Assembly (NCBI GenBank): GCA_013334545.1
Contig: JAAXXJ010000131.1
Location: forward strand, 1-7,831
DNA from: Nitrospirota bacterium
GTDB lineage: Bacteria; Nitrospirota; UBA9217
Length of the DNA stretch: 7,831 bases
Direction of reading: 5' to 3'
In this document: in pieces, positions 1 through 4,891 of the stretch
Layout of the letters: each line of letters opens with the position of its first letter
Position numbering within the stretch: the stretch's first letter is position 1
Notes under the pieces: model-generated
What the model saw: only the letters and a program-made list of their open reading frames with translations
What the model was told of the DNA's origin: nothing
The model's database searches: none
Program-made: the position numbers and the translations under genes

Positions 1-13
1 GCTCTTCCGATCT
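1..13. other. Illumina adapter remnant (assembly artefact)
   Basis: The first 13 bases, GCTCTTCCGATCT, are identical to the 3' end shared by the Illumina TruSeq read 1 and read 2 adapters. They sit exactly at the contig end, where untrimmed adapter accumulates. They should be treated as vector/adapter sequence, so genomic sequence starts at base 14. A chance match of 13 bases exactly at the end is very unlikely, but only the reads can prove it. Confidence 0.88.
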
Positions 14-398
14 CCTCATCGGCGCGTTCATCTTCGGCATCATCGGTCTGTTCACCGTCATCGGCATCGTGACGCCCGGGGCCGGGTGGTTCCTCTACTT
101 CTTTCTCATCCCTTTCTGGGCCATGTTCCCGATCATGGTGGTCGGTACGTCAGGCGCGCTCACACTGCTCATCACTTATCTGGCGGGCTTCCCCATTGCC
201 AAGCTCATGCTCAGGAACTCGGACTGGTACAAGAAGGCAGGGGCGGACCTCCGTTCCAAGGGCCGTGCCTCCATCGGCGGATTCACGTTCATGTCCGGCG
301 GTTCTGGCGGGGGCGGCGGCTGGAGCTCGGGCGGCGGCGGAGGCTTTTCCGGCGGGGGCGGGTCATCAGGCGGGGGCGGAGCGTCGGGAAGCTGGTAG
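3..398 (+). CDS. C-terminal part of a TPM/YgcG-like membrane protein with Gly-rich tail (5' partial)
   Basis: The reading frame is open from the left edge to a TAG at 396-398; the real start lies off the contig, and codons before base 14 are adapter. The visible part has three hydrophobic segments (about 15-70, 85-145 and 150-210), a short basic stretch (NSDWYKKAGADLRSKGRAS), then a tail made almost only of Gly and Ser ending in GSW. Membrane segments followed by a GGGG(F/W)SGGGG tail are typical of the C-terminus of TPM-domain proteins of the YgcG type. In those the missing N-terminal TPM domain lies outside the membrane and the function is poorly known; a link to membrane-protein quality control has been suggested for some. 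The family call rests on this tail and topology only, since no TPM domain is visible. The first ATG in the visible frame (117 aa region, base 123 onward) is not a real start because the frame is hydrophobic and continuous well upstream. Confidence 0.72.
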   Translation, partial: SSDLLIGAFIFGIIGLFTVIGIVTPGAGWFLYFFLIPFWAMFPIMVVGTSGALTLLITYLAGFPIAKLMLRNSDWYKKAGADLRSKGRASIGGFTFMSGGSGGGGGWSSGGGGGFSGGGGSSGGGGASGSW

Positions 399-606
399 AG
401 GAGGTTATACAGGGCTGCCCCTGCACTCGCGGTTCCACTCCTAAACACGGGGGCTCGCTCCTGGAATTGTCGTATAAAAGCCTGAGAGCCCTTGCCCATC
501 CATTCTTTTTTTTCGCAGCGCACCCATGCACGCCTGTCATGGATATTCCTCCTGTCATTCGCCCTCTGCGGCCGCCGGAGAAAAAACGCCCCTGTTCATA
601 AAACCT

Positions 607-635
607 TTGCATTTTGCCGGATGATATCGTAGTAT
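607..635 (+). promoter_or_regulatory. Weak candidate promoter for the lytic transglycosylase
   Basis: TTGCAT at 607-612 and TAGTAT at 630-635 are separated by 17 bp. The matches to the sigma-70 consensus are 3/6 and 4/6, so this is weak. Transcription would begin near 642, leaving only about 6 nt before the ATG at 648, where there is no clear Shine-Dalgarno sequence. The rest of the 249-bp gap (399-647) holds a small hairpin at 410-423 (CAGGG/CCCTG, no T-run) just after the upstream gene, and a T-run at 505-512 with no stem before it. Confidence 0.3.
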
Positions 636-647
636 CGGACAAAAGAA

Positions 648-2120
648 ATGCCTACGAAATCCTCGCCATATATTGTTTCTCTCCTGCTTTTCGTCTCTTC
701 ATCCGGGATGGGCTGCTCGACATTGCCGGCCGGTCAGGCACCGGTGTCCTATGCCCCTGAAGCGTCACCGATGATTGCTGAGCCGGCCGGTCAGGCACCG
801 GTGTCCTATGCCCCCGAAGCGTCGCCGCCGGTTGCTGAGCCGCCGATCTCCCCGCTGCGGACCGAGGGTGACGCTGCCCTCGGGAATCTTGAGGACGCGG
901 CGGAGGGCGACACGGACGTTGAACCGGCTGACGAGAGCGTTCTCGATGCCGCACTGGAGCTGATCGACGCGTCCCAGGAGCACTGGGCTGCGGGGGACCG
1001 GGACCGGGCGATCGAAGCGCTCGATCAGGCCTATGCCATCATCCTGAAGGTGCCTTCAGATGCCGACGCCAAGGCGGTCCAGCAGAAGGAGGATCTCCGG
1101 TTCGTGATCTCCAAGCGGCTGATGGAGATCTACGCTACCCGGTTCATGTCGGTGAACGGCAACGGCAAAGAGATCCCGATCACGATCAATGATCATGTGG
1201 AGCGGGAGATCAGACTCTTTCAGACTGTGGAGCGTGATTTTTTCCTGGAATCCTACGAGAGGTCCGGCAGGTACCGGGAGCAGTTCGCGAAGATGATCCG
1301 GGACGCCGGAATGCCCGAGGACCTTGCCTGGCTTCCGCTCATCGAGAGCGGATTCAAGACGAAAGCCCTCTCCCGGGCCCGGGCGCTCGGCCTCTGGCAG
1401 TTCATCCCGTCGACAGGCTACAAGTTCGGCCTGAAGCGGAACGAGTGGATCGATGAGCGGCTGGATCCGGAAAAGTCCACCAGGGCCGCCATTGCCTATC
1501 TAGACGAGCTGCATCAGATCTTCGGCGATTGGGCGACGGTCCTTGCCGCGTACAACTGCGGAGAAGGCAATGTTCTGCGGGTCATACGGCAGCAGAAGAT
1601 CAACTACCTGGATAATTTCTGGGACCTCTATGAACGGCTTCCGCGGGAGACGGCCAGATACTATCCCCGGTTCCTTGCGGTCTTGGCCATCGTGAAGGAC
1701 CCGGCAAAATACGGATTCACGCTTGAAGGTACGGACAAGCCGCTTCCTTACGAGATCGCAGTGATCGAACGTCCGGTCCATCTGGAAAAGCTCGCCGAAA
1801 AATCCGGCTGCACGTACGAAGATCTGGCAGCACTGAACCCGGAGCTGCGTCATGCAGCCACGCCCGGAACCGCCTATGATCTGAGGGTCCCGCCGGGCTC
1901 GCGGGAAGCGGTCGTGGCAGCCGCGGCAGCACTGCCGAAATGGTCCCCGCCGAAGTCCTCGTTTGTCGTTCATCGCGTGCGGCGGGGAGAGACCTTGTCC
2001 ACCATTGCGGTCAGATATCATACCAGTATCAATCGGATCATGGACGCGAACAACCTGAAAAGCGGCCGCGTGATCCGTGCCGGTCAGAAGCTGAAGATTC
2101 CTCTCCGCGAAACCACCTGA
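648..2120 (+). CDS. mltD: Membrane-bound lytic murein transglycosylase, MltD-like, SLT + LysM lipoprotein
   Basis: This 490-residue protein should cleave the MurNAc-GlcNAc bond of peptidoglycan to give 1,6-anhydroMurNAc ends, acting from the outer-membrane side of the periplasm. Residues 1-22 are a signal peptide with Cys23 as the probable lipidated residue; the lipobox (GMGC) is poor at -3, so lipidation is likely but not certain. Residues 27-64 are two copies of a 19-residue Pro/Ala-rich linker. A helical region (about 95-165) precedes the SLT domain (about 205-350), which has the catalytic Glu233 in LPLIESGF, then GLWQFIPSTG and AYNCGEGN. Residues 439-485 are a good LysM domain (HRVRRGETLSTIA), with a degenerate LysM-like stretch at 368-415. 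Length and order fit MltD-type enzymes. The ATG is the only start that keeps a complete signal peptide; its ribosome-binding site is weak. It stands alone, with no partner gene within 250 bp on either side. Confidence 0.92.
   Translation: MPTKSSPYIVSLLLFVSSSGMGCSTLPAGQAPVSYAPEASPMIAEPAGQAPVSYAPEASPPVAEPPISPLRTEGDAALGNLEDAAEGDTDVEPADESVLDAALELIDASQEHWAAGDRDRAIEALDQAYAIILKVPSDADAKAVQQKEDLRFVISKRLMEIYATRFMSVNGNGKEIPITINDHVEREIRLFQTVERDFFLESYERSGRYREQFAKMIRDAGMPEDLAWLPLIESGFKTKALSRARALGLWQFIPSTGYKFGLKRNEWIDERLDPEKSTRAAIAYLDELHQIFGDWATVLAAYNCGEGNVLRVIRQQKINYLDNFWDLYERLPRETARYYPRFLAVLAIVKDPAKYGFTLEGTDKPLPYEIAVIERPVHLEKLAEKSGCTYEDLAALNPELRHAATPGTAYDLRVPPGSREAVVAAAAALPKWSPPKSSFVVHRVRRGETLSTIAVRYHTSINRIMDANNLKSGRVIRAGQKLKIPLRETT
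725..838 (+). repeat. Two tandem 57-bp repeats inside the transglycosylase gene
   Basis: Two adjacent 57-bp units (725-781 and 782-838) encode two copies of a 19-residue linker, AGQAPVSYAPEASP plus a variable 5-residue junction. The first 30 or so bases are identical and the rest differs at a few sites (including GATGATT against GCCGGTT). The unit is a multiple of three, so copy-number change would lengthen or shorten the tether between lipid anchor and catalytic domain without a frameshift. Confidence 0.95.
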
Positions 2121-2336
2121 CATTCTTTCCCGGGAGCGCTCCGCCGTTACCCCGTTGACGGCCTCGGCGATTCCGGTTCGTCAATGCGTTCCCGGGGACA
2201 TCCCCCTCGCGCCCGCCCGTTTCACATCATTGCCGCCGTCGCCCCGTTCCTTGCCGCGATAGGAAGCGCTGGTTGAAAATCATCTGATGATCGGAGCACG
2301 CGGCACGCGGAAAAAAACGCGCTGCGCATTGGTCTG

Positions 2337-2373
2337 TTGCAGTGTTTTCTGCAAGGTTGCGTTACCCTGTAAC
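2337..2373 (+). promoter_or_regulatory. Inverted repeats directly before the methyltransferase start
   Basis: Two short perfect inverted repeats lie head to tail just before the ATG at 2376: TTGCAG-tgtttt-CTGCAA (2337-2354) and GTTAC-cct-GTAAC (2361-2373). No Shine-Dalgarno sequence is visible. They could be a protein-binding site or leader structure; function is not shown. The rest of the 255-bp gap (2121-2375) has a 10-bp palindrome at 2133-2142, an ATCAT/ATGAT hairpin at 2279-2291 and a GCACGCG direct repeat at 2296-2309. I see no T-run terminator for the upstream gene. Confidence 0.35.
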
Positions 2374-2375
2374 CC

Positions 2376-3191
2376 ATGGACGAACAACAGCGCAAAGCAC
2401 TCCTCAAGGAAACCTTCAACACCGTCTCGACCGGCTACGACGGTAATGCCCTAAGGTTCTTTCCCGAGAGCGCCGGGCACCTTGCCGCCATGCTGAGCCT
2501 TCATGGTGACGAGCAGGTCCTCGATGTCGCGACCGGCACGGGCCATGCAGCGCTGGCTTTGGCCGGACGCCTGTCGCATGGCCGCGTGACGGCAGTGGAC
2601 TTTTCCCCGGGCATGCTGGAACAGGCGCGCAGAAAGGCCGCATCACTGAATATCCGGAAGATAGAGTTCATCGAACGGGACATGCAGGTCCTCGGTTTTC
2701 CCGAAGGGCACTTCGATGCCGCGGTCTGTTCCTTTGGAATCTTCTTCGCCGAGGACATGGACAGCCAACTCGCGCACATTGCCGCAACAGTCAGATCGAA
2801 TGGGCAGGTTGCCATCTCGTCGTTCCAGGAAGGCTACTTCGATCCGCTCAAGTATCTCATGGTCAAGAGACTTTCCTCATACGGGGCGCAGATGCCGCCT
2901 CAGACCTGGAAGCGCATCGCGAACGTGACGGGCTGCAGGACGCTCTTCGCACAGGCGGGGCTCCGGGATATCCGGGTGGAAGCAAAGAACGTCGGATATT
3001 TTCTTGAAGATGTGCATGCCTGGTGGGATGTCATCTGGAACGCCGGGTTCCGCAGGCTCGTGGGCCAGCTCACGCCATCTGAGCAGGAACGGTTCCGGAG
3101 GGAGCATCTCGAAGAGATCGCCGTGCTCGCGACGACTGAGGGGATATGGCTGGACGTTGGTGTATTGTTTGCGATCGGCACGAAGGCCTGA
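2376..3191 (+). CDS. Class I SAM-dependent methyltransferase (Methyltransf_11/UbiE-like fold)
   Basis: This 271-residue cytoplasmic protein has the Rossmann-type SAM-binding signature of class I methyltransferases. Motif I is VLDVATGTGHAALALA (residues 48-63), the acidic residue that binds the ribose is in VTAVDFSPGML (71-81), and motifs II/III fall in RDMQVLGFPEGHFDAAVCSFG (101-121). The C-terminal half (about 150-271) carries the substrate-specific part, with GYFL, WWDVIWNAGFRRL and GIWLDVGVLFAIGTKA. It resembles the UbiE/Methyltransf_11 group, but nothing here shows whether the substrate is a quinone, another small molecule or a macromolecule, and no neighbour suggests a pathway. The ATG at 2376 lies directly before the conserved helix (KETFNTVSTGYD), so a later start is unlikely; there is no visible ribosome-binding site. 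It seems to be a single-gene unit. Confidence 0.85.
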   Translation: MDEQQRKALLKETFNTVSTGYDGNALRFFPESAGHLAAMLSLHGDEQVLDVATGTGHAALALAGRLSHGRVTAVDFSPGMLEQARRKAASLNIRKIEFIERDMQVLGFPEGHFDAAVCSFGIFFAEDMDSQLAHIAATVRSNGQVAISSFQEGYFDPLKYLMVKRLSSYGAQMPPQTWKRIANVTGCRTLFAQAGLRDIRVEAKNVGYFLEDVHAWWDVIWNAGFRRLVGQLTPSEQERFRREHLEEIAVLATTEGIWLDVGVLFAIGTKA

Positions 3192-3204
3192 AAAAGCTTT
3201 TTTT
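3188..3204 (+). terminator. Weak A/T palindrome after the methyltransferase gene
   Basis: Directly after the TGA of the methyltransferase lies AAAAAGCTTTTTTT, a palindrome of A and T with only GC in the centre and a run of seven Ts. It could help end transcription in either direction, but the stem is short, AT-rich and leaves almost no loop, so it is not a standard intrinsic terminator. Confidence 0.3.
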
Positions 3205-3633
3205 ACAGACATAACGGCTTATGGGGATCGCGTCCGGTAACTTCGGCGCTCTGCCATGCTGAGCTCGACGGAATGCACTGTCGAAGGAACTCCGCGATGT
3301 TTGACAGGTTCCCGGTGATGCACGGTGGAGGTCCTTTTCCTCCACGGGCATAGACCTGACGGACTGGTTCGATGATTGCGATGACGTCGTCGGGTTCGAA
3401 CGCTACTATGACAAGGGGCAGAACGAAAGTGCAGTGCGGTGGGACGTGAGGACGGTTTTCTGCATCATAAGGTGGATGGCGGGGAGAGCAGGCGAGCAGG
3501 AACAAGAGCACGCTCGTCCACCCTGGCGGATTTCCGGAAAAAATATCCCGGCTTCTAAGGATAGCAGCCGGGATAGGAATCAACGCATCGCAGTCATCAT
3601 CTTCCCCCTGTCGGAAAGTACCCCGCGTGGGTC
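3192..3633. other. 442-bp region without a convincing gene; several hairpins
   Basis: No frame here shows recognisable protein motifs. What can be seen: a stretch at 3253-3295 (CATGCTGAGC ... CTGTCGAAGG) that resembles the CATGCTGAGC/GTCGAAG intergenic repeats common in many bacterial genomes; a perfect hairpin GTGGAGG-7 nt-CCTCCAC at 3325-3345; and a nested pair of arms, GGTGGA (3471-3476) with TCCACC (3517-3522) around CGAGC (3493-3497) with GCTCG (3512-3516). The left part looks like decayed intergenic repeat; the right part ends in the hpf terminator. A minus-strand open frame (3203-3583) is present but starts inside that terminator. Confidence 0.5.
3538..3574 (-). terminator. Intrinsic terminator of the HPF-CSD gene
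   Basis: Read on the minus strand this is ATCCCGGCT, a 12-nt loop, AGCCGGGAT, then ATTTTTT. The 9-bp stem is perfect and GC-rich in its core, and the T-run follows at once. It lies about 60 bp after the stop codon of the minus-strand hpf gene, as expected for a Rho-independent terminator. The T-run is on the minus strand only, so it should not act on plus-strand transcripts. Confidence 0.88.
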
Positions 3634-4167
3634 CTACCGGCTTGCCGCGACGCGGACAGCCTGAGGTCCTTCCTTTCCCTGCTCCTCCAGGAACGCCACC
3701 TCGGCGCCTTCTTCCAGACGGTCGAAGGTCGGCTCGATAACGCTGTTTCGGTGGAAGTAGATCTCCCGCCCGTCGTTCGTGACGATGAACCCGTACCCGT
3801 CGAAGGGGAATATCTTGGCAACCTTGCCGCGGGGTGGCTCGGCGTGGGCCTTGACGTCGCCGCGCCTCTTGCGGGCGTGCTCCTCGAGCTGGCGCTTCGC
3901 CGCGTCGAATGCGTCCCGGACAGCGACATAGAGGTCCTCGTTCTCCATGCGATTCACGACGAGCTCCTTGCCGGGAACGGTGATGTCGACGCGCACCGAG
4001 AACAGCTTGCCCTGGTGCTGCCTGCGCTGGGACTCCTCGACCGTGACCCTGCAGCCCATGATCCTGTCGGAGAACTGTTCCAATTTCCCTATCTTTTCAC
4101 GGATCTTTGCGTCTACTGCTTCGGAATGCGGCACGTTCTTAAGCGTGATCTGGGGTGTGATCTTCAT
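3634..4167 (-). CDS. hpf: HPF/RaiA ribosome-hibernation protein fused to a C-terminal cold-shock domain
   Basis: The 177-residue protein has two domains. Residues 1-100 match the HPF/RaiA (S30AE) fold: MKITPQITLKNV, then the helix EKIGKLEQFSDRI, the strands GCRVTVEE and FSVRVDITVPGKELV, and the helix DLYVAVRDAFDAAKRQLEEH. This domain binds the 30S subunit across the mRNA/tRNA channel and silences translation in resting cells. After a basic link (RKRRGDVKAH), residues 113-175 form a cold-shock domain, with GYGFIV (124-129) as RNP1 and IYFH (136-139) as RNP2, so single-stranded RNA binding is expected. The usual C-terminal dimerisation domain of long HPF is absent; the cold-shock domain takes its place. 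The start is firm: GGAGGA at 4176-4181 is 8 nt before the ATG. The gene has its own promoter and terminator. The fold assignments are confident; what the fusion does is inference. Confidence 0.92.
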   Translation of the reverse strand: MKITPQITLKNVPHSEAVDAKIREKIGKLEQFSDRIMGCRVTVEESQRRQHQGKLFSVRVDITVPGKELVVNRMENEDLYVAVRDAFDAAKRQLEEHARKRRGDVKAHAEPPRGKVAKIFPFDGYGFIVTNDGREIYFHRNSVIEPTFDRLEEGAEVAFLEEQGKEGPQAVRVAASR

Positions 4168-4215
4168 GGTGTCGTTCCTCCATCCTCTCTTTTTTCTCTC
4201 TTGTCTCTTAACTAA

Positions 4216-4244
4216 AAAGTAGCAGAAAATTCCGGAATAGTCAA
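4216..4244 (-). promoter_or_regulatory. Sigma-70-type promoter of hpf
   Basis: On the minus strand TTGACT (4239-4244) and TACTTT (4216-4221) are separated by exactly 17 bp. The matches are 5/6 and 4/6. Transcription would start near 4209, giving a leader of about 42 nt that is almost entirely purine before the Shine-Dalgarno sequence at 4176-4181. Confidence 0.7.
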
Positions 4245-4245
4245 A

Positions 4246-4258
4246 TGATCGGTGATCG
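4246..4258. repeat. TGATCG direct repeat between two divergent promoters
   Basis: TGATCG occurs at 4246-4251 and again at 4253-4258, a spacing of 7 bp from start to start. The pair lies in the 33 bp between the -35 boxes of the hpf promoter (minus) and the HMA-protein promoter (plus). The position suits an operator acting on both, but the repeat is short and may be chance. Confidence 0.4.
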
Positions 4259-4277
4259 AGGGAGGAAGACCTACTGC

Positions 4278-4306
4278 TTGACGGTGCGGTCGCGCAAGAT
4301 TATCAT
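4278..4306 (+). promoter_or_regulatory. Sigma-70-type promoter of the HMA protein gene
   Basis: TTGACG (4278-4283, 5/6) and TATCAT (4301-4306, 5/6) have a 17-bp spacer, the best promoter in the window. Transcription would start near 4313, about 26 nt before the ATG at 4339, with GGGAGGG at 4327-4333 as the ribosome-binding site. Confidence 0.75.
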
Positions 4307-4338
4307 ATTCCCGGGGGGCAACGTGCGGGAGGGTGACA

Positions 4339-4557
4339 ATGACGAAGGCCTATTTCAAGGTGCAGAAACAGTTTTGCGGGGAGTGTTCGCTTGCGCTCCG
4401 GCGGTTTATCGGCGGCATGGACGGCGTCATTGCCGTGGATGTGGAGAATGGTGCGGTTGCCGTCGATTTTGATGAGCGGAAGATACCGGAGGAGCAGGTG
4501 CAGAAGCTCACGCGGGACAGCATCGAGAAGCTCGGCTATCGCGTGGAAGAGGATTGA
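4339..4557 (+). CDS. Small heavy-metal-associated (HMA) domain protein, possible copper chaperone
   Basis: The product is 72 residues and is essentially one HMA (ferredoxin-like) domain: strand KAYFKVQKQ, the metal-site Cys13-Gly-Glu-Cys16, helix SLALRRFIGGMDGV, strand VIAVDVENGAVAVDFD, helix PEEQVQKLTRDSIEKLGY. Proteins of this size with CxxC bind Cu(I) or another soft metal and pass it to a P-type ATPase, or act as sensors. The loop reads FCGEC rather than the usual MxCxxC, so the metal is uncertain. I chose ATG 4339 over an in-frame GTG at 4333, because GGGAGG (4327-4332) is 6 nt before the ATG but directly touches the GTG. It has its own promoter, divergent from hpf, and no ATPase or regulator nearby. 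The domain call is firm; the role is inference. Confidence 0.82.
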   Translation: MTKAYFKVQKQFCGECSLALRRFIGGMDGVIAVDVENGAVAVDFDERKIPEEQVQKLTRDSIEKLGYRVEED

Positions 4558-4795
4558 GGCCCACTTGAACGGGATGGCATGTCTGGCCCAGGTCCATGGT
4601 CTTCACCCGGAGCATGCTGCCGTTGGTGTTCGCATGCAGGTCGTGGCAGGTGCAGCAGGTGACCTTGCCTTCGACAAGCGTGAGGTCTGTTGCGGCTGTC
4701 ATCGGGACGATGTCGCTCTTGATCTCCATGCTTTTCTTTTTGGCCTTCCAGCAATGTCCCGGGGCTTCGAGCCCTGACAGCCGAGAACCGACCAC
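4508..4795 (-). pseudogene. Remnant of a multihaem cytochrome c
   Basis: A minus-strand frame from a GTG at 4795 keeps about 60 residues that read like a repeat of a doubled-CxxCH multihaem cytochrome: VEGKVTCCTCHDLHANTNGS, then MLRVKTMDLGQTCHPVQ. The first haem site is intact (CCTCH); in the second the first Cys is Gly (GQTCH), and an upstream site may have decayed to GHCWK. There is no signal peptide, the frame is blocked by a TAA near 4833, and the 3' part (4508-4557) runs into the HMA gene on the other strand. The cytochrome-like part is about 4560-4740. In anaerobes such proteins carry electrons in the periplasm. I take this as a truncated, decaying copy; a short live gene is less likely. 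It could be a real cytochrome tail cut by a rearrangement. Confidence 0.6.
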
Positions 4796-4852
4796 TGCGC
4801 TTTTCTCTGCCGGCGGGACGGCGCTACTCCTGCGTTATTACAGGGCTTTTCC

Positions 4853-4881
4853 TTGCACAATTATTTCGGCTATGTTACTAT
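4853..4881 (+). promoter_or_regulatory. Candidate promoter of the amidase-gerM operon
   Basis: TTGCAC (4853-4858, 3/6) and TACTAT (4876-4881, 5/6) are 17 bp apart, and TATG just before the -10 adds to the likeness. Transcription would start near 4888, only a few bases before the ATG at 4892. If real, it excludes the earlier in-frame starts TTG 4853 and ATG 4880, and the mRNA would be almost leaderless. Confidence 0.45.
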
Positions 4882-4891
4882 GCCTGCCTAT

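Noticed and set aside
176..523. Minus-strand proline-rich frame opposite the Gly-rich tail
   Set aside because: The PPPPP runs are only the complement of the GGGG codons of the plus-strand protein tail.
2153..2186. TTGACG/CGTCAA arms after the transglycosylase as a terminator
   Set aside because: Only six perfect pairs with an 18-nt loop and no T-run; not a credible intrinsic terminator.
3203..3583. Minus-strand 126-codon frame with a lipobox-like stretch (VLLFLLAC)
   Set aside because: Its only ATG lies inside the stem of the hpf terminator, there is no ribosome-binding site, and the sequence after the Cys has no recognisable motif. Transcription from hpf should end before it.
3751..4215. 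Plus-strand 154-codon frame opposite hpf
   Set aside because: Shadow of the HPF-CSD gene, which has promoter, ribosome-binding site and terminator on the minus strand.
4333..4338. GTG 4333 as start of the HMA protein
   Set aside because: GGGAGG directly touches this codon, leaving no spacer; ATG 4339 has a normal 6-nt spacing.
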